A stretch of 64,000 nt of DNA from Erysipelotrichaceae bacterium (GCA_015059045.1 SVBD01000006.1:20947-84946), one strand, 5' to 3'. Numbered from the stretch's first letter, positions 1 to 11,099 are shown. Notes: generated from the sequence alone by a model not told the origin. Program-made: numbers and translations.

Positions 1-495
1 TTTCATTATTTTTAACGAATTATTTTCATCTAGAGAACCAACAATTTCATCACAAAAAATAATTTTTGGATTCTTCATTAATGTTCTTGCAATTGCTACA
101 CGTTGCTTTTCTCCACCAGATAAAAGCTTAACTTTTTTATTTATCTTATCTTCTAAATTCAATAAACTTATTATTTTTTTATAATTTTTACTTTTACCAA
201 AAAGAGTAATGTTTTCTTTAACTGTCAAATATTCAAACAAATGGAAATTTTGGAAAATAACTCCCGTATATTTATTTCTAAACTCATCGAAAGATTTAAT
301 TTTCTTCCCTTTAAAATATATAGTCCCTTCACAAGCTTCTAATCCCAACAAACAATTTAATAAAGTAGATTTACCACATCCAGAATGTCCAATGATAGAA
401 ACAATACCAAAACTAGGAAAAGAAATATTTATATCTTCTAGGATTTTTTCTTGGTTAAAAGATTTAGATAAATTTTTGCAAGAAAAAAAGTTCAT
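1..495 (-). CDS. ABC transporter ATP-binding protein, partial (3' end outside window)
   Basis: Manual minus-strand translation from ATG at 495: MNFFSCKNLSKSFNQEKILEDINISF...IIGHSGCGKSTLLN (Walker A)...LLSGGEKQRVAIART (signature)...IIFCDEIVGSLDE (Walker B); RBS aggaggat upstream. Not in ORF track because the stop is outside the window. Confidence 0.93.
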   Translation of the reverse strand, partial: MNFFSCKNLSKSFNQEKILEDINISFPSFGIVSIIGHSGCGKSTLLNCLLGLEACEGTIYFKGKKIKSFDEFRNKYTGVIFQNFHLFEYLTVKENITLFGKSKNYKKIISLLNLEDKINKKVKLLSGGEKQRVAIARTLMKNPKIIFCDEIVGSLDENNSLKIMK

Positions 496-546
496 ATTTT
501 TATCCTCCTATATATTAGTTAAGGATTTTATGAACTTTTTACTAAT

Positions 547-741
547 TTATTTTTGAATTATTTTTTTAACCTTTTTATTAAAGTCATTTCTAGGTAGCAT
601 GATAACATTTCCACATCCCATGCATTTAATCTTAATATCCGCGCCAAGTCTAGTTACTTGGAATAATTTAGATTTACTTTGACATGGATGAGGCTTTTTC
701 ATTTCGACAATCGAATCTAATTGATATTCACTTGATTCCAT
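547..741 (-). CDS. DUF951-family small protein
   Basis: 64 aa with MKKPHPCQSK...IKCMGCGNVIMLPR motif typical of DUF951 (YyzM-like). Confidence 0.8.
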   Translation of the reverse strand: MESSEYQLDSIVEMKKPHPCQSKSKLFQVTRLGADIKIKCMGCGNVIMLPRNDFNKKVKKIIQK

Positions 742-744
742 AAA

Positions 745-1566
745 TTAGCTCCTTTGCTTTTTATATAACTTTAATACATTTTCCATCAAGACACTTGTAG
801 TGATAGTTCCAATTCCTCCTGGAACTTTACTTAATTTACTTACATTATCACTAGGTAATACATCACCAACAATTCTTCCATCGTCTAAATAATGGATACC
901 GCAATCTAGAACAATAGCATCTTCTTTACATAGACTACTATCTAAGAAATGAGGTATACCAACTGCAACAACAACTACATCATAATTTTTAACCTTTTCC
1001 ATTAAATTAACTGTTCTAGAATGAGCAATTGTTACTGTGGCGTGTTTATTTAATAACATCATACTTAATGGTTTGCCTACAGAAATTGATCTACCTATTA
1101 CCAAACAATCTTTACCTTTTAATTCAATTCCATAATGTTCAATCATTTTCATGGTTGCTTTAGCTGTAGCCGGCGCTAAATCATCATTACCTACAAAGAT
1201 ATCACCCAAACTGACTTTGTTCATTACATCAACATCTTTTAATGGGGAAATAAAAGATAAAATATATTCTTCTCTAGCCCCTTTAAAAAGAGGTCTAGTT
1301 ACCATAATTGCAGAACAAGCTGGGTTTTCATTTAACTCTTTAATTGTGTTAATATATTCTTCTTCACTATCCTTCATGATTCTTTTTTCAAAAGTGATAC
1401 CTAAGTTTAAGGCGGTCTTTTCTAAAGAGGCAACATAACCTAATGAAGAACTATCGTTTTCATTAACTAAAACGAAAAGACTAGGTTTTTCTAATAAAAA
1501 CTCAACTTCTTTTTTGATTTGTTCTTTAATATTTAAACTAATTTCTTTACCTAATAAGAGTTCCAC
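745..1566 (-). CDS. folD: Bifunctional methylenetetrahydrofolate dehydrogenase/cyclohydrolase
   Basis: VIGRSISVGKPLSMMLLNKHATVTIAHSRT and PGGIGTITTSVLMENV motifs. Confidence 0.95.
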   Translation of the reverse strand: MELLLGKEISLNIKEQIKKEVEFLLEKPSLFVLVNENDSSSLGYVASLEKTALNLGITFEKRIMKDSEEEYINTIKELNENPACSAIMVTRPLFKGAREEYILSFISPLKDVDVMNKVSLGDIFVGNDDLAPATAKATMKMIEHYGIELKGKDCLVIGRSISVGKPLSMMLLNKHATVTIAHSRTVNLMEKVKNYDVVVVAVGIPHFLDSSLCKEDAIVLDCGIHYLDDGRIVGDVLPSDNVSKLSKVPGGIGTITTSVLMENVLKLYKKQRS

Positions 1567-3177
1567 CTATTGATCCTCCATCTTAACAGCTTGAGGAATT
1601 TTTGGAAGTCCTGGCATTGTTAAAATACTACCAGTTAATACTACTAAGAAATTAGCCCCACTTGAGAGGTTAACCTCTTTAACGTGAAGAGTAAATCCTT
1701 CTGGTGCATTTAATACTTTTGGATCATCACTAAATGAAGCAGGAGTTTTTGCAATACACATATATGTCTTGTTAAATCCTAATTTTTCATAGAAAGCAAT
1801 ATCAGCTTCCGCTTTTTCTGAGTATTCAACATTTCCAGCATGGTAAATTTCTTTAGCGATTCTTTCAATCTTATCTTTAATTGGTTCTTCCTTTTTATAC
1901 AAAGGGTGGTAAGAAGAATTATTTTCTTCTAATCTGTTTGAAACTAAAGTAGCAAGTTCAATTGCTCCTTCTCCACCTTTTAAGAAACCATCAACGAAAC
2001 TACATGGATAATTTCTTTCTTTACACCAAGATAATAAGTAATCAATTTCTTCTTGGTTGTCAGTTGTAAAGTGGTTAACTGCAACAACAACATCAAGACC
2101 ATATTTCTTCATATTTTCAATATGTCTTTCTAAGTTCTTTGTACCTTCTTTTAAAGCTTCTAAGTTAAGTTCGTCAATGTTGTCTAATAAATGACCACCA
2201 TGAACTTTCAACGCTCTAATTGTTGCAACAACTACTACTAAATCAGGATTTAAATTGCCTTCTTGACATTTAATATCTAAGAATTTTTCTGCACCTAAAT
2301 CACTACCAAAACCAGCTTCAGTAACAACGATATCACCAAGTTTTAAACCAAGTTTGGTAGCGATAAGTGAGTTACATCCATGAGCGATATTTGCAAATGG
2401 TCCACCATGAATAATAGCAGGATTATTTTCACCAGTTTGAACTAAGTTAGGTTTAATAGCTTCTTTCATAAGTTTGCAAATAGCTTTAGAAATTCTTAAA
2501 TCTTTAACTGTAATTGGCTTATCTTCATATGTATAAGCAACGATAATTTTATTTACTCTTTCTCTAAAATCTTCTAATGAAGAACTTAAGCAAAGAATAG
2601 CCATTAATTCACTAGCAACTGTAATTAAGAAACCATCTTTTCTTACAACGCCATTTTTCTCTCCTAAAGCAATTTCAATTTCTCTTAATGTTCTATCATT
2701 CATATCAAGAGCTCTTTTCCAAACAACTCTTTCAGGATTGATATTTAAAGGATTTCCTTGGAATAAAGAATTATCAATAACTGCAGAAATTAAATTAATT
2801 GAGCTAGTTAAAGCATGCATATCACCAGTAAAATGAAGGTTAATTTCTTCTGTTGGTTCAACAGTAACTTTTCCTCCACCAGTAGCCCCACCTTTTAATC
2901 CAAATACTGGGCCAAGAGAAGGTTCTCTTAAACATAAAGCGACTTTTTTATTTAACTTATTTAAACCTTCAGTTAAAGCAATTGACATAGTAGTTTTACC
3001 TTCACCAAATTTTGTAGGTGTAATTGCAGTAACTAAAACTAATTTACCATCTTTTCTATCTTTTAATTCTTCGTGAATTGATAAATCAATTTTTGCTTTA
3101 TATTTACCATATGGTTCAATATATTTATCATCAATTCCTAATCTTTTACTGATTTCATAAATATTTTTCAATTCCAT
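1567..3177 (-). CDS. fhs: Formate--tetrahydrofolate ligase
   Basis: TPTKFGEGKTTMSIALTEGL, GGGKVTVEPTEEINLHFTGDMHA, LPKIPQAVKM C-terminus. Confidence 0.97.
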   Translation of the reverse strand: MELKNIYEISKRLGIDDKYIEPYGKYKAKIDLSIHEELKDRKDGKLVLVTAITPTKFGEGKTTMSIALTEGLNKLNKKVALCLREPSLGPVFGLKGGATGGGKVTVEPTEEINLHFTGDMHALTSSINLISAVIDNSLFQGNPLNINPERVVWKRALDMNDRTLREIEIALGEKNGVVRKDGFLITVASELMAILCLSSSLEDFRERVNKIIVAYTYEDKPITVKDLRISKAICKLMKEAIKPNLVQTGENNPAIIHGGPFANIAHGCNSLIATKLGLKLGDIVVTEAGFGSDLGAEKFLDIKCQEGNLNPDLVVVVATIRALKVHGGHLLDNIDELNLEALKEGTKNLERHIENMKKYGLDVVVAVNHFTTDNQEEIDYLLSWCKERNYPCSFVDGFLKGGEGAIELATLVSNRLEENNSSYHPLYKKEEPIKDKIERIAKEIYHAGNVEYSEKAEADIAFYEKLGFNKTYMCIAKTPASFSDDPKVLNAPEGFTLHVKEVNLSSGANFLVVLTGSILTMPGLPKIPQAVKMEDQ

Positions 3178-3189
3178 TTTATTCTCCTC

Positions 3190-4074
3190 CTATTTATTTA
3201 AAACTTTAACTGCATATTCGAATGCAGAATCTATATTATCAAACCAATTTACATCTAATTGATTTTCAAAATAAGTATATTGTCTTTTTGCATATCTTCT
3301 AGAGTTTCTTTTAATTAACTCTTTGATTTCTTCTTCACTTAAATTATTTTTCTTACCTTCAATAATTTCTTTATAACCGATTGCTTGGAACGAACGAAGA
3401 TTATCATCATATTTACTTAATAGATATTCTACTTCTTTCATTAAGCCCATTTCAAACATAATATCTACTCTTTTATTAATTCCTTCATATAGTTCGTCTC
3501 TGTTTTTAGTTAAGCCAATAAAGGTTACATCATATAGTAGTTTATGTTCTTGCTTAGCAATCATTTCTGATTTCTTCTCATTATGAGTTAGACAAATTTC
3601 AATTGCTCTTAAAACTCTTTTACGATTATTCATATGAATCTTTTTACTTTCTTCAAAATCAAGTTTTTCTAATTCTTTATGAAGTTCTTCATTAGTATAT
3701 GCATCATACATAGATAAAGAAATCTTTTCTTTTTCTTCGTTTAAACTAAAATCATATAAGGATGCTTTTAGATAAAGACCTGTTCCTCCTACTAAAATAA
3801 TAGGAACATTTCTTTTTTGAAGTTCTTCAATTTTATTTCTTAAAGTAACTTGATAATCAAATACTGAAAAGGAAGTAGTAGGTTCTACATAATCAAATAA
3901 GTGATGAGGAACTTCTCTTCTTTCTTCTAAACTAGGCTTAGCGGTTCCTATATCCATCTTTTTATAAATTTGAAATGCATCGCAATTAACTATTTCACCT
4001 TTTACTTCTTTAGCTATTTTGAGGGCTAATTTTGACTTTCCAATTCCAGTTGGACCAACAATAGCAATAATCAT
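3190..4074 (-). CDS. miaA: tRNA dimethylallyltransferase
   Basis: IVGPTGIGKSKLAL, DAFQIYKKMDIGTAKP, GGTGLYLKA, RSFQAIGYKEI, RRYAKRQYTYF. Confidence 0.96.
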   Translation of the reverse strand: MIIAIVGPTGIGKSKLALKIAKEVKGEIVNCDAFQIYKKMDIGTAKPSLEERREVPHHLFDYVEPTTSFSVFDYQVTLRNKIEELQKRNVPIILVGGTGLYLKASLYDFSLNEEKEKISLSMYDAYTNEELHKELEKLDFEESKKIHMNNRKRVLRAIEICLTHNEKKSEMIAKQEHKLLYDVTFIGLTKNRDELYEGINKRVDIMFEMGLMKEVEYLLSKYDDNLRSFQAIGYKEIIEGKKNNLSEEEIKELIKRNSRRYAKRQYTYFENQLDVNWFDNIDSAFEYAVKVLNK

Positions 4075-4076
4075 TT

Positions 4077-5903
4077 TTAAATACCCGAACGCTTAAACAT
4101 CTTCTCGATGTCATATTTAGAAAAATGAACAATAGTTGGTCTTCCATGTGGACAACATGTTGGATTATCACATGCGAATAATGACTTAATTACATCTTCC
4201 ATCTCTTTCAAAGAAAGTTTGTGATTTGCTTTAATAGAAGCTTTGCAAGCAAAAGTAGAAATCACGTGTTTTCTTAAACTGTCCAAATCAATCTTATCCT
4301 TAGAAATAACTTGAGTAATTAATTCTTCGATATATACTTCTTCATTACTTTCTTTAACAAATAATGGGATTGAATCGATTTTAATTGTATTTAAACCAAA
4401 TGGTTCAATAGAAATACCAATTTGATTTAATAAATGAATTTTATCTTTTAGTCTCAACATTTCTGTTGGATTAATATTCATAACAAGAGGAACAAGTAAA
4501 TCGCATACTTTAATTTCGCTATTAAGTTCTTTAGTTAATTTTTCATAATTAACTCTTTCTTGAGCGGCATGTTGATCGATTAAATAGAATCCATCTTCTC
4601 CTTGACAAACAATATATGTTTCATGAATTTGACATAAAGGAATTAATAAAGGAGCTTTAAATTTATTTTCTTTGACTTCAACTTTGATTTCTTCTTTTAC
4701 TTTGTTAACTACTACCTCTTCATCAAAACTTGATAAATCAACACTTGGTGTAACCACTTGTTTTGTTAAAGTAGGTCTAATAACCTCTGCTACTTCTTTT
4801 TCTTCGTCTTCATCTAAAAGAAGAGATATCTTTTCTTGTTCTTTAATATAAACATTTTCGTCCTTCAAAACTTCTTCTTTCTTTATTTCATTTCTAAAAA
4901 TATTAGATTCAGTTAAAGGCTTCTTTTCTAATAATTGATCTCTAATTAGATTATAGATACAATCGGTAATTCTTTCTTCGTTAGATAAACGTACTTCTCT
5001 TTTTGAAGGGTGTACGTTAACGTCTACTAAAGAGTGTTCAACATCAATTTTTAAAATTACAAAAGGATAGCGAGAATTGAAGATAAAATCGCTATACGCT
5101 TCCATAATTGCTTTTTGAACTTTAGGTAAATAAACTGATCTATCATTTAAAATAGTAATCATAAAATAACGATTAGATTTATTTAATTCAGGTTTACCAA
5201 TATAACCAGTAACTTTAAATTCATAGTTTTCATAATTAACTGACATCATCTTTTTAGCAGTATCATTAGAATAAATTCTAGCGATAACTTCTAATAAATC
5301 TCCTCTACCAGTAGTTTTAAAAACTAAACGATTATCAATGTAAAAATCAAAACTAATATCAGGTCTAGAAAGAGCAAGACGTTGCATTACTTCCAAAGTA
5401 TTAGCGTTTTCTGTAGTGTCCATTTTTAAGAATTTCAATCTAACTGGAGTATTATAAAATAATTCCTCAACAGTGAATTGAGTTCCTTTTCTCATTGAAC
5501 ATTCTTCTACTTTCATTTCATCTTCTTCGATAGTGATTTTAGTTCCTACACTTTCTCCAGTAGAAGTTTCCATAATTACTTTACTAACAGAACTAATAGA
5601 AGGTAATGCTTCACCTCTAAAGCCCATAGTTTTAATTCTAAACAAATCTCTATCGTTTAATAATTTACTAGAAGCGTGTCTTTTAAATGCAATCATAGCA
5701 TCTTCTTTTTCCATGCCATGACCATCATCTTTTACAATGATTCTTTTTCTTCCTGCTTCATATACGTAAACTTCGATGTGTTTACTATTTGCATCAATCG
5801 AGTTTTCAACTAATTCTTTTACAACTGAAGATGGTCTTTCAATAACTTCACCTGCGGCAATCATATTAGCAAGGTGAGAATCCATAACTTTAATTTTTGC
5901 CAT
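4077..5903 (-). CDS. mutL: DNA mismatch repair protein MutL
   Basis: IAAGEVIERPSSVVKELVENSIDA, DDGHGM, FRGEALPSI; C-terminal ACDNPTCCPHGRPT. Confidence 0.96.
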   Translation of the reverse strand: MAKIKVMDSHLANMIAAGEVIERPSSVVKELVENSIDANSKHIEVYVYEAGRKRIIVKDDGHGMEKEDAMIAFKRHASSKLLNDRDLFRIKTMGFRGEALPSISSVSKVIMETSTGESVGTKITIEEDEMKVEECSMRKGTQFTVEELFYNTPVRLKFLKMDTTENANTLEVMQRLALSRPDISFDFYIDNRLVFKTTGRGDLLEVIARIYSNDTAKKMMSVNYENYEFKVTGYIGKPELNKSNRYFMITILNDRSVYLPKVQKAIMEAYSDFIFNSRYPFVILKIDVEHSLVDVNVHPSKREVRLSNEERITDCIYNLIRDQLLEKKPLTESNIFRNEIKKEEVLKDENVYIKEQEKISLLLDEDEEKEVAEVIRPTLTKQVVTPSVDLSSFDEEVVVNKVKEEIKVEVKENKFKAPLLIPLCQIHETYIVCQGEDGFYLIDQHAAQERVNYEKLTKELNSEIKVCDLLVPLVMNINPTEMLRLKDKIHLLNQIGISIEPFGLNTIKIDSIPLFVKESNEEVYIEELITQVISKDKIDLDSLRKHVISTFACKASIKANHKLSLKEMEDVIKSLFACDNPTCCPHGRPTIVHFSKYDIEKMFKRSGI

Positions 5904-8425
5904 TATTTATCACCCATCTTTCTTTTTAAATCATATAAGAAATTAAGAGCTTCAAGTGGTGACATTGCTAAAGGATCAATCTTTTTAACTTCGTCTACCC
6001 AAGAAGGCATTTTAACTTCATTCTTTCTTAATACATCGGTATTAGTATTAACCTTATTTGCTTCTAAAGATAATAAAATTTCATCTGCACGACTAATTAA
6101 TTCATTAGGTAATTTAGCTAAACGAGCAACGTTGATACCATAAGATTTGCCCATTGCGCCTTCGCTAACTTTATATAGGAAAGTAATATCATTATCATTT
6201 TCACTTACTGAAACATGAACATTTCTTAACACTTTTAATTCTTTATCAATCTTAGTAATTTCATGATAGTGAGTTGAGAAAAGAGTCTTTGCCCTAATCT
6301 TAGTTGCAATATATTCTAAAATTGCTTGCGCTAAAGCCATACCATCAAATGTGGCAGTACCTCGACCAATCTCATCAAAGATTAATAACGAATTTTCACT
6401 AGCGTGTCTTAAAGCAAAATTAGTTTCATTCATTTCGACCATAAATGTTGATTGACCAGAAACTAAATCATCACTTGCCCCAATTCGAGTAAAGATAGAA
6501 TCAAATATCATTAAATCTGCTTCATCACAAGGAACAAAACAACCAATTTGAGCAAGAATTACAATAAGTGCCATTTGACGCATAAAAGTAGATTTACCAC
6601 CCATATTTGGACCAGTAATAACTAAAATGTCACTATCTCTATCCATAATGATATCATTTGGAACGTAAGAATTATTCTTCATAACTTTTTCAATTACTGG
6701 ATGACGTCCATTAATAATTCTAATTCTTCTTTCATCATTAAATTTTGGGCGACAATATCTATTTTCCAAACTTACTTCACTAAACGCGATTAAACAATCG
6801 ATATAAGAAACTAAATTAGCTAATTCTTGAATGTCTTCAGTAAAATTAGCAACGTGCTTTCTTAATGCGTTAAATAATTCATATTCCAAAGCACAACGTT
6901 TCTCATCAGCATTTAAAATCATTGCTTCTTGTTCTTTTAATTCTTTTGTAATATATCTTTCAGAGTTAATAGTTGTTTGCTTTCTTTCATAACCCCATTC
7001 TTCTTTAACTTGATCAACTTGTCCTTTAGAAACTTCAATATAATAACCAAAGACACGATTATAACCTACCTTTAAAGTTTTAATTCCCGTCTTTTCTTTT
7101 TCTTTAGCTTCTAAAGATGCAACCCATGATTTGCCACCTTGAGATAAAGTAATTAATTCATCTAAAGTTTCATGATATCCAACCTTAAAGATACCACCCT
7201 CTTTAACAGTTAATGGTGCATCTTCACTGATAGAACGTTCTAATAATTTAGTTAATTCAACAAAATCATTTTTAGTTCCTTTCATCTCATTTAAAAAAGG
7301 ATTATTTAATTGTTTTAAATGATATAAAAGACTAGGAACAATTTGTAAAGACTTCTTTAATTGAAGCATATCTCTACCGTTTGCCGAACCAAAATTAATC
7401 TTAGCAACTAATCTTTCTAAATCGTAAATATCTCTTAAATCAGCAGTTAAATCGCCTCTAATTAAGAAGTTATCCATTAAATCGCTGACGATGTTTTGAC
7501 GATTAGTAATTTCTTCTAAATCGCATAAAGGTTTAGAAATCCATTTTTTTAACAAACGACTTCCCATATTAGTTTGGGTTTGATCTAATAACCAAAATAA
7601 AGTTCCATAGCTATCTTCACTTCTAATAGTTCTGATTAACTCTAAATTATTTCTTGAGAAGCTATCAATTTGCATATTTGCGTTACTTCTAATAACCTTA
7701 ACTTGCTTCATATAGTCTAAACTACTCTTTTGAGTGGATTTTAAATATTGAAGAAGCCTTACGACGTTTCTTCTTTGATTTAAATCGTATACATTATTTA
7801 AGATATACTCATGTTCAATAGTAACTTCGTTATTATTTTCATAAGAAATTAAGACATTTCTTCTTGTTCTTAAAGTTAATAAATCACTACTTGAAAAACT
7901 TGTTGCAGAAACAACTTCTTTAATAAACAAGTTATCAATTTCACTAATAACTGAATCGATATTTTTCTCTAAATTTTCTACATATATTTCACCTGTGGAA
8001 ACATCTGCATAGGAAAAGATATAGCAATTTTCGCTAACGTCAATACAACCAATATAGTTATTATCCTTAACTTTTACATCAATATTAGCCCCCGGAGTAA
8101 TAATTTGAACGACATCACGTTCAACGATTCCTTTAGCACCGCTAGGATCTTCTAGTTGTTCAACAATACCAACACGATATCCTTTAGCAATTAATTTATC
8201 AATGTAAGATGAGATTGCATGATGTGGTACCCCACACATAGGGACTCTTTCTTCCACCCCTGCGCTTTTTCCAGTTAATGTTAATTGTAAAACACGAGAT
8301 GCAATTTTCGCATCTTCGAAGAATAACTCATAGAAATCTCCCAAGCGAAAAAGAATTAAAGTATCTGGATGTTTTTCTTTAATTTTTAAATATTGCATCA
8401 TCATTGGTGTATATTTCTTTTCCAT
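5903..8425 (-). CDS. mutS: DNA mismatch repair protein MutS
   Basis: MMMQYLKIKEKHPDTLILFRLGDFYELF, TGPNMGGKSTFMRQMALI, DEIGRGTATFDG. Confidence 0.97.
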   Translation of the reverse strand: MEKKYTPMMMQYLKIKEKHPDTLILFRLGDFYELFFEDAKIASRVLQLTLTGKSAGVEERVPMCGVPHHAISSYIDKLIAKGYRVGIVEQLEDPSGAKGIVERDVVQIITPGANIDVKVKDNNYIGCIDVSENCYIFSYADVSTGEIYVENLEKNIDSVISEIDNLFIKEVVSATSFSSSDLLTLRTRRNVLISYENNNEVTIEHEYILNNVYDLNQRRNVVRLLQYLKSTQKSSLDYMKQVKVIRSNANMQIDSFSRNNLELIRTIRSEDSYGTLFWLLDQTQTNMGSRLLKKWISKPLCDLEEITNRQNIVSDLMDNFLIRGDLTADLRDIYDLERLVAKINFGSANGRDMLQLKKSLQIVPSLLYHLKQLNNPFLNEMKGTKNDFVELTKLLERSISEDAPLTVKEGGIFKVGYHETLDELITLSQGGKSWVASLEAKEKEKTGIKTLKVGYNRVFGYYIEVSKGQVDQVKEEWGYERKQTTINSERYITKELKEQEAMILNADEKRCALEYELFNALRKHVANFTEDIQELANLVSYIDCLIAFSEVSLENRYCRPKFNDERRIRIINGRHPVIEKVMKNNSYVPNDIIMDRDSDILVITGPNMGGKSTFMRQMALIVILAQIGCFVPCDEADLMIFDSIFTRIGASDDLVSGQSTFMVEMNETNFALRHASENSLLIFDEIGRGTATFDGMALAQAILEYIATKIRAKTLFSTHYHEITKIDKELKVLRNVHVSVSENDNDITFLYKVSEGAMGKSYGINVARLAKLPNELISRADEILLSLEANKVNTNTDVLRKNEVKMPSWVDEVKKIDPLAMSPLEALNFLYDLKRKMGDK

Positions 8426-8487
8426 AAAAATACCTCAGTTAGATAATATTATACAATAATAATTATCTATTTTGGTATAACAAAGTC

Positions 8488-9003
8488 TTATTTTTTATCA
8501 ATTAGGTAATTTTCATTCACATTCATCGCTATCTCTTCTTCAAGTGTAATATCCTCAACATAATCTTCTGAGCAAGATACCACAAGTAATGCTTCTTGGA
8601 ATATCTCTAAAAACAATATGTACTCAATAGTTAATTCAACTTCATTATTACCAATCAAATTCATTGATGTACAAGTAGGATACTTATTAACATATATTTT
8701 AGGAAATGGTGTATCATCAATAGTTTTTAAATCTCTATAAGTTACATCGACTTTCTCATAAAAGTTCATTTTTTCAATGAAAACATCACTTTTTTGATCA
8801 TTATCTTTTGCATACCAAAGCTGAATATCAAAACTACCTTTGATGAAAATATCACTATTAATGATTTCTACTTGATGTTCAAAATTAATAATCCAGCAAC
8901 CTAATGTTTTAGATACATTACTATCTAACGAAATAGTTTTATTAATATAATTTTCTAATTTACCTTTACCGGTTAATGTCTTAACCGCAATTTCTCGAAA
9001 CAT
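8488..9003 (-). CDS. CotE-like outer spore coat morphogenetic protein
   Basis: MFREIAVKTLTGKGK...TLGCWIINFEHQ...IKGSFDIQLWYA resembles CotE (REI..KAVVAKG; LGCWIINH; V.GSYDINVWYS); upstream of mutS as in B. subtilis cotE-mutS-mutL. Start at 9003 preferred over ORF-track 9024 because of RBS aggaggga. Confidence 0.8.
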   Translation of the reverse strand: MFREIAVKTLTGKGKLENYINKTISLDSNVSKTLGCWIINFEHQVEIINSDIFIKGSFDIQLWYAKDNDQKSDVFIEKMNFYEKVDVTYRDLKTIDDTPFPKIYVNKYPTCTSMNLIGNNEVELTIEYILFLEIFQEALLVVSCSEDYVEDITLEEEIAMNVNENYLIDKK

Positions 9004-9062
9004 AAAAAAATCCCTCCTAATCATTATATGATTAAGAAGGATTAATTTATTAAAAAGTAGGA

Positions 9063-10328
9063 TTAATTTGCTTCCTTGTTGTAAATAAAACTTGAAATGG
9101 TGTTCAATGCTTCTTTTTTATATTTCAATAAATATGCTTTAAAATAAAGTGAGTATTCAAATAATTTTTTCTTAATTTTACAAAGATAAATGTCATTTGA
9201 TTTTAATTTTTCTTTTACAAGTGGACATTCTCCACCGCAATAAAATTTACATTCGCAATCATTACAGTAATCAATTTTCGCTATTGATTTAAAATAGTTT
9301 ATTCCTTCTTCGCCTTCGAAAGAAGAATTCACAATACTTGGAGCACAAGGATAGATTTTATAATTTTTTCCAAGTGATATTCTACCAACCCCACCATCAC
9401 ATCTAGCAAATACTTTATTTTCAATGATAACTCTTGATAACATAGTTCCAAATGTATCATCACCTCTTAAAATTGAAAATAGAAGTTGATAATCATTTTC
9501 TCTTATCATTTGGATAAGATATAACATTAGATTGAAATATTCACCAATAATGTAATCAGCCCTATCTTTATACTCATCAATATGGTCTGATCTTTTAAAT
9601 TTAATGCTTGTAGTTGTTGATAACTTACTCATGTTTAAATAGCAGTTTAATAAATTAGTATTAAAACTTCCATCAATGACCATTGCGCTACCTAAAAATT
9701 GTTTTTCTTCGATAGCTTTCATATTTTTTTCTATCAAATCATAACTTGGTCTACCATCACTAAACACTCTATTTTTATCATGATTTTCTTTTGTTCCATC
9801 TAATGATACTCCAAATAATACTGCATTATCTTGAAGTAATTTAACTGTTTTTTCATCTAGTAATGTTCCATTTGTAACGAATTGCACAATAACATTTACT
9901 TTATATTTTCTTTCTAGTTTCTTACACCACTTAGCAATCGCCATTACTTCAACAAGATTAATTAAAGGTTCTCCCGAGCCAGATAAATCAACAAAGATTT
10001 TTTTCTTTTTTATATTTCTTTTTACAAAGTTTTCAATTTCTTCCTTTATTTTCTCTAAACTATATAAGGTTTCTCCTTCTTTGTGATCTAAAAAGCAATA
10101 TTTGCAATTCAAATTACATTTAGTAGAGAAATTTAAAGATAACGTGATTTTGCTATATGAATCATTATCATAGACTTGAGGAAAAATAACATTATTAAAA
10201 GTAGGATCTTGATATAAGAAAACTTCATAAGTTTTTTCTTCATCAATATCTTTCATAAAATATCTTATTTCCCCATTAATTGAGTTCACTAAAACTCTTG
10301 CTATTCCAAATCTATAATGCTTAATCAT
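9063..10328 (-). CDS. Radical SAM/SPASM domain protein (anSME / peptide-maturase-like)
   Basis: CNLNCKYC radical SAM motif; SPASM-like cysteine pattern CDGGVGRISLGKNYKIYPC ... CNDCECKFYCGGECPL ... C. Confidence 0.88.
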   Translation of the reverse strand: MIKHYRFGIARVLVNSINGEIRYFMKDIDEEKTYEVFLYQDPTFNNVIFPQVYDNDSYSKITLSLNFSTKCNLNCKYCFLDHKEGETLYSLEKIKEEIENFVKRNIKKKKIFVDLSGSGEPLINLVEVMAIAKWCKKLERKYKVNVIVQFVTNGTLLDEKTVKLLQDNAVLFGVSLDGTKENHDKNRVFSDGRPSYDLIEKNMKAIEEKQFLGSAMVIDGSFNTNLLNCYLNMSKLSTTTSIKFKRSDHIDEYKDRADYIIGEYFNLMLYLIQMIRENDYQLLFSILRGDDTFGTMLSRVIIENKVFARCDGGVGRISLGKNYKIYPCAPSIVNSSFEGEEGINYFKSIAKIDYCNDCECKFYCGGECPLVKEKLKSNDIYLCKIKKKLFEYSLYFKAYLLKYKKEALNTISSFIYNKEAN

Positions 10329-10343
10329 ATACTTTTTTCCTTA

Positions 10344-11099
10344 TTAACAATATGGTGGGAATAGTGAATTTCTTACACCTTCTGTTGTATGGATAAATCC
10401 TAAATCATTAGCGGTCATTTCATAAACATCATAATATGATCCGTATTTGACAACGTGAGTTGCAAATTTTGCTAGATTTAATGGGTCTTGATTTGCAGGC
10501 ATACTTAAATGATAGTTATTAGCATATTGTATTCCAATGTTCAGACCAATCGCGTTATTATGACAATCCATACCATGCCTACTTAATTGAGCAATATCTG
10601 AGCCATTATATCCACCTTGAGATAATAAATCATTTGTAAGAGCGCTTCCAAACTCATTTGCAACTTGAGCTACAAAATAAATGTGTCTAAATGCATCAGA
10701 AGCATCATCAGAATTAAATCTATTATAATATTGATTTGTATAAGCATATGTTAATTCTAAATATGCAGAAAATGAAGCAATGACAGATGGTATATAAACA
10801 AATGTCATTCTATACCAAAATTCTTCTGAACCAACGCCAAAAAAGAAGTCAAAAGCTACCGAATCACTTGCAGCGCTTCTTGTTGGAGTTGTAATAGATA
10901 ATATTCTATCTAGCATTTCTTTTCTTTGTTCTTCGTCAACAACTGTACCTTCTGAAATTAAATATTGAGAAATATCTTCTTTATTTTCTTCTAATGATAA
11001 TTTTTTCGATGGTAATTCAACAAATTTATCTTGTTTAACTGATGGTACAGTTGAAAGACTTAATGTTAATAATGATAATCCAATTAAATATTTATTCAT
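10344..11099 (-). CDS. Secreted protein with DUF6973-like (DAFRH...MDCHNNAIG) region, ends in Cys
   Basis: N-terminal hydrophobic signal MNKYLIGLSLLTLSLSTVPSV; SDDASDAFRHIYFVAQ...RHGMDCHNNAIGLNIG; terminates ...FPPYC; RBS present. Confidence 0.6.
   Translation of the reverse strand: MNKYLIGLSLLTLSLSTVPSVKQDKFVELPSKKLSLEENKEDISQYLISEGTVVDEEQRKEMLDRILSITTPTRSAASDSVAFDFFFGVGSEEFWYRMTFVYIPSVIASFSAYLELTYAYTNQYYNRFNSDDASDAFRHIYFVAQVANEFGSALTNDLLSQGGYNGSDIAQLSRHGMDCHNNAIGLNIGIQYANNYHLSMPANQDPLNLAKFATHVVKYGSYYDVYEMTANDLGFIHTTEGVRNSLFPPYC

Noticed and set aside
209-556. 115-aa plus-strand ORF
   Set aside because: Antisense to the ABC ATPase (1-495 minus), which has full ATPase motifs and an RBS.
10344-11099. 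Classical short RiPP precursor for the radical SAM enzyme
   Set aside because: No separate short Cys-rich peptide ORF was found in the module; the only candidate substrate is the 251-aa secreted protein, so a RiPP label would be premature.
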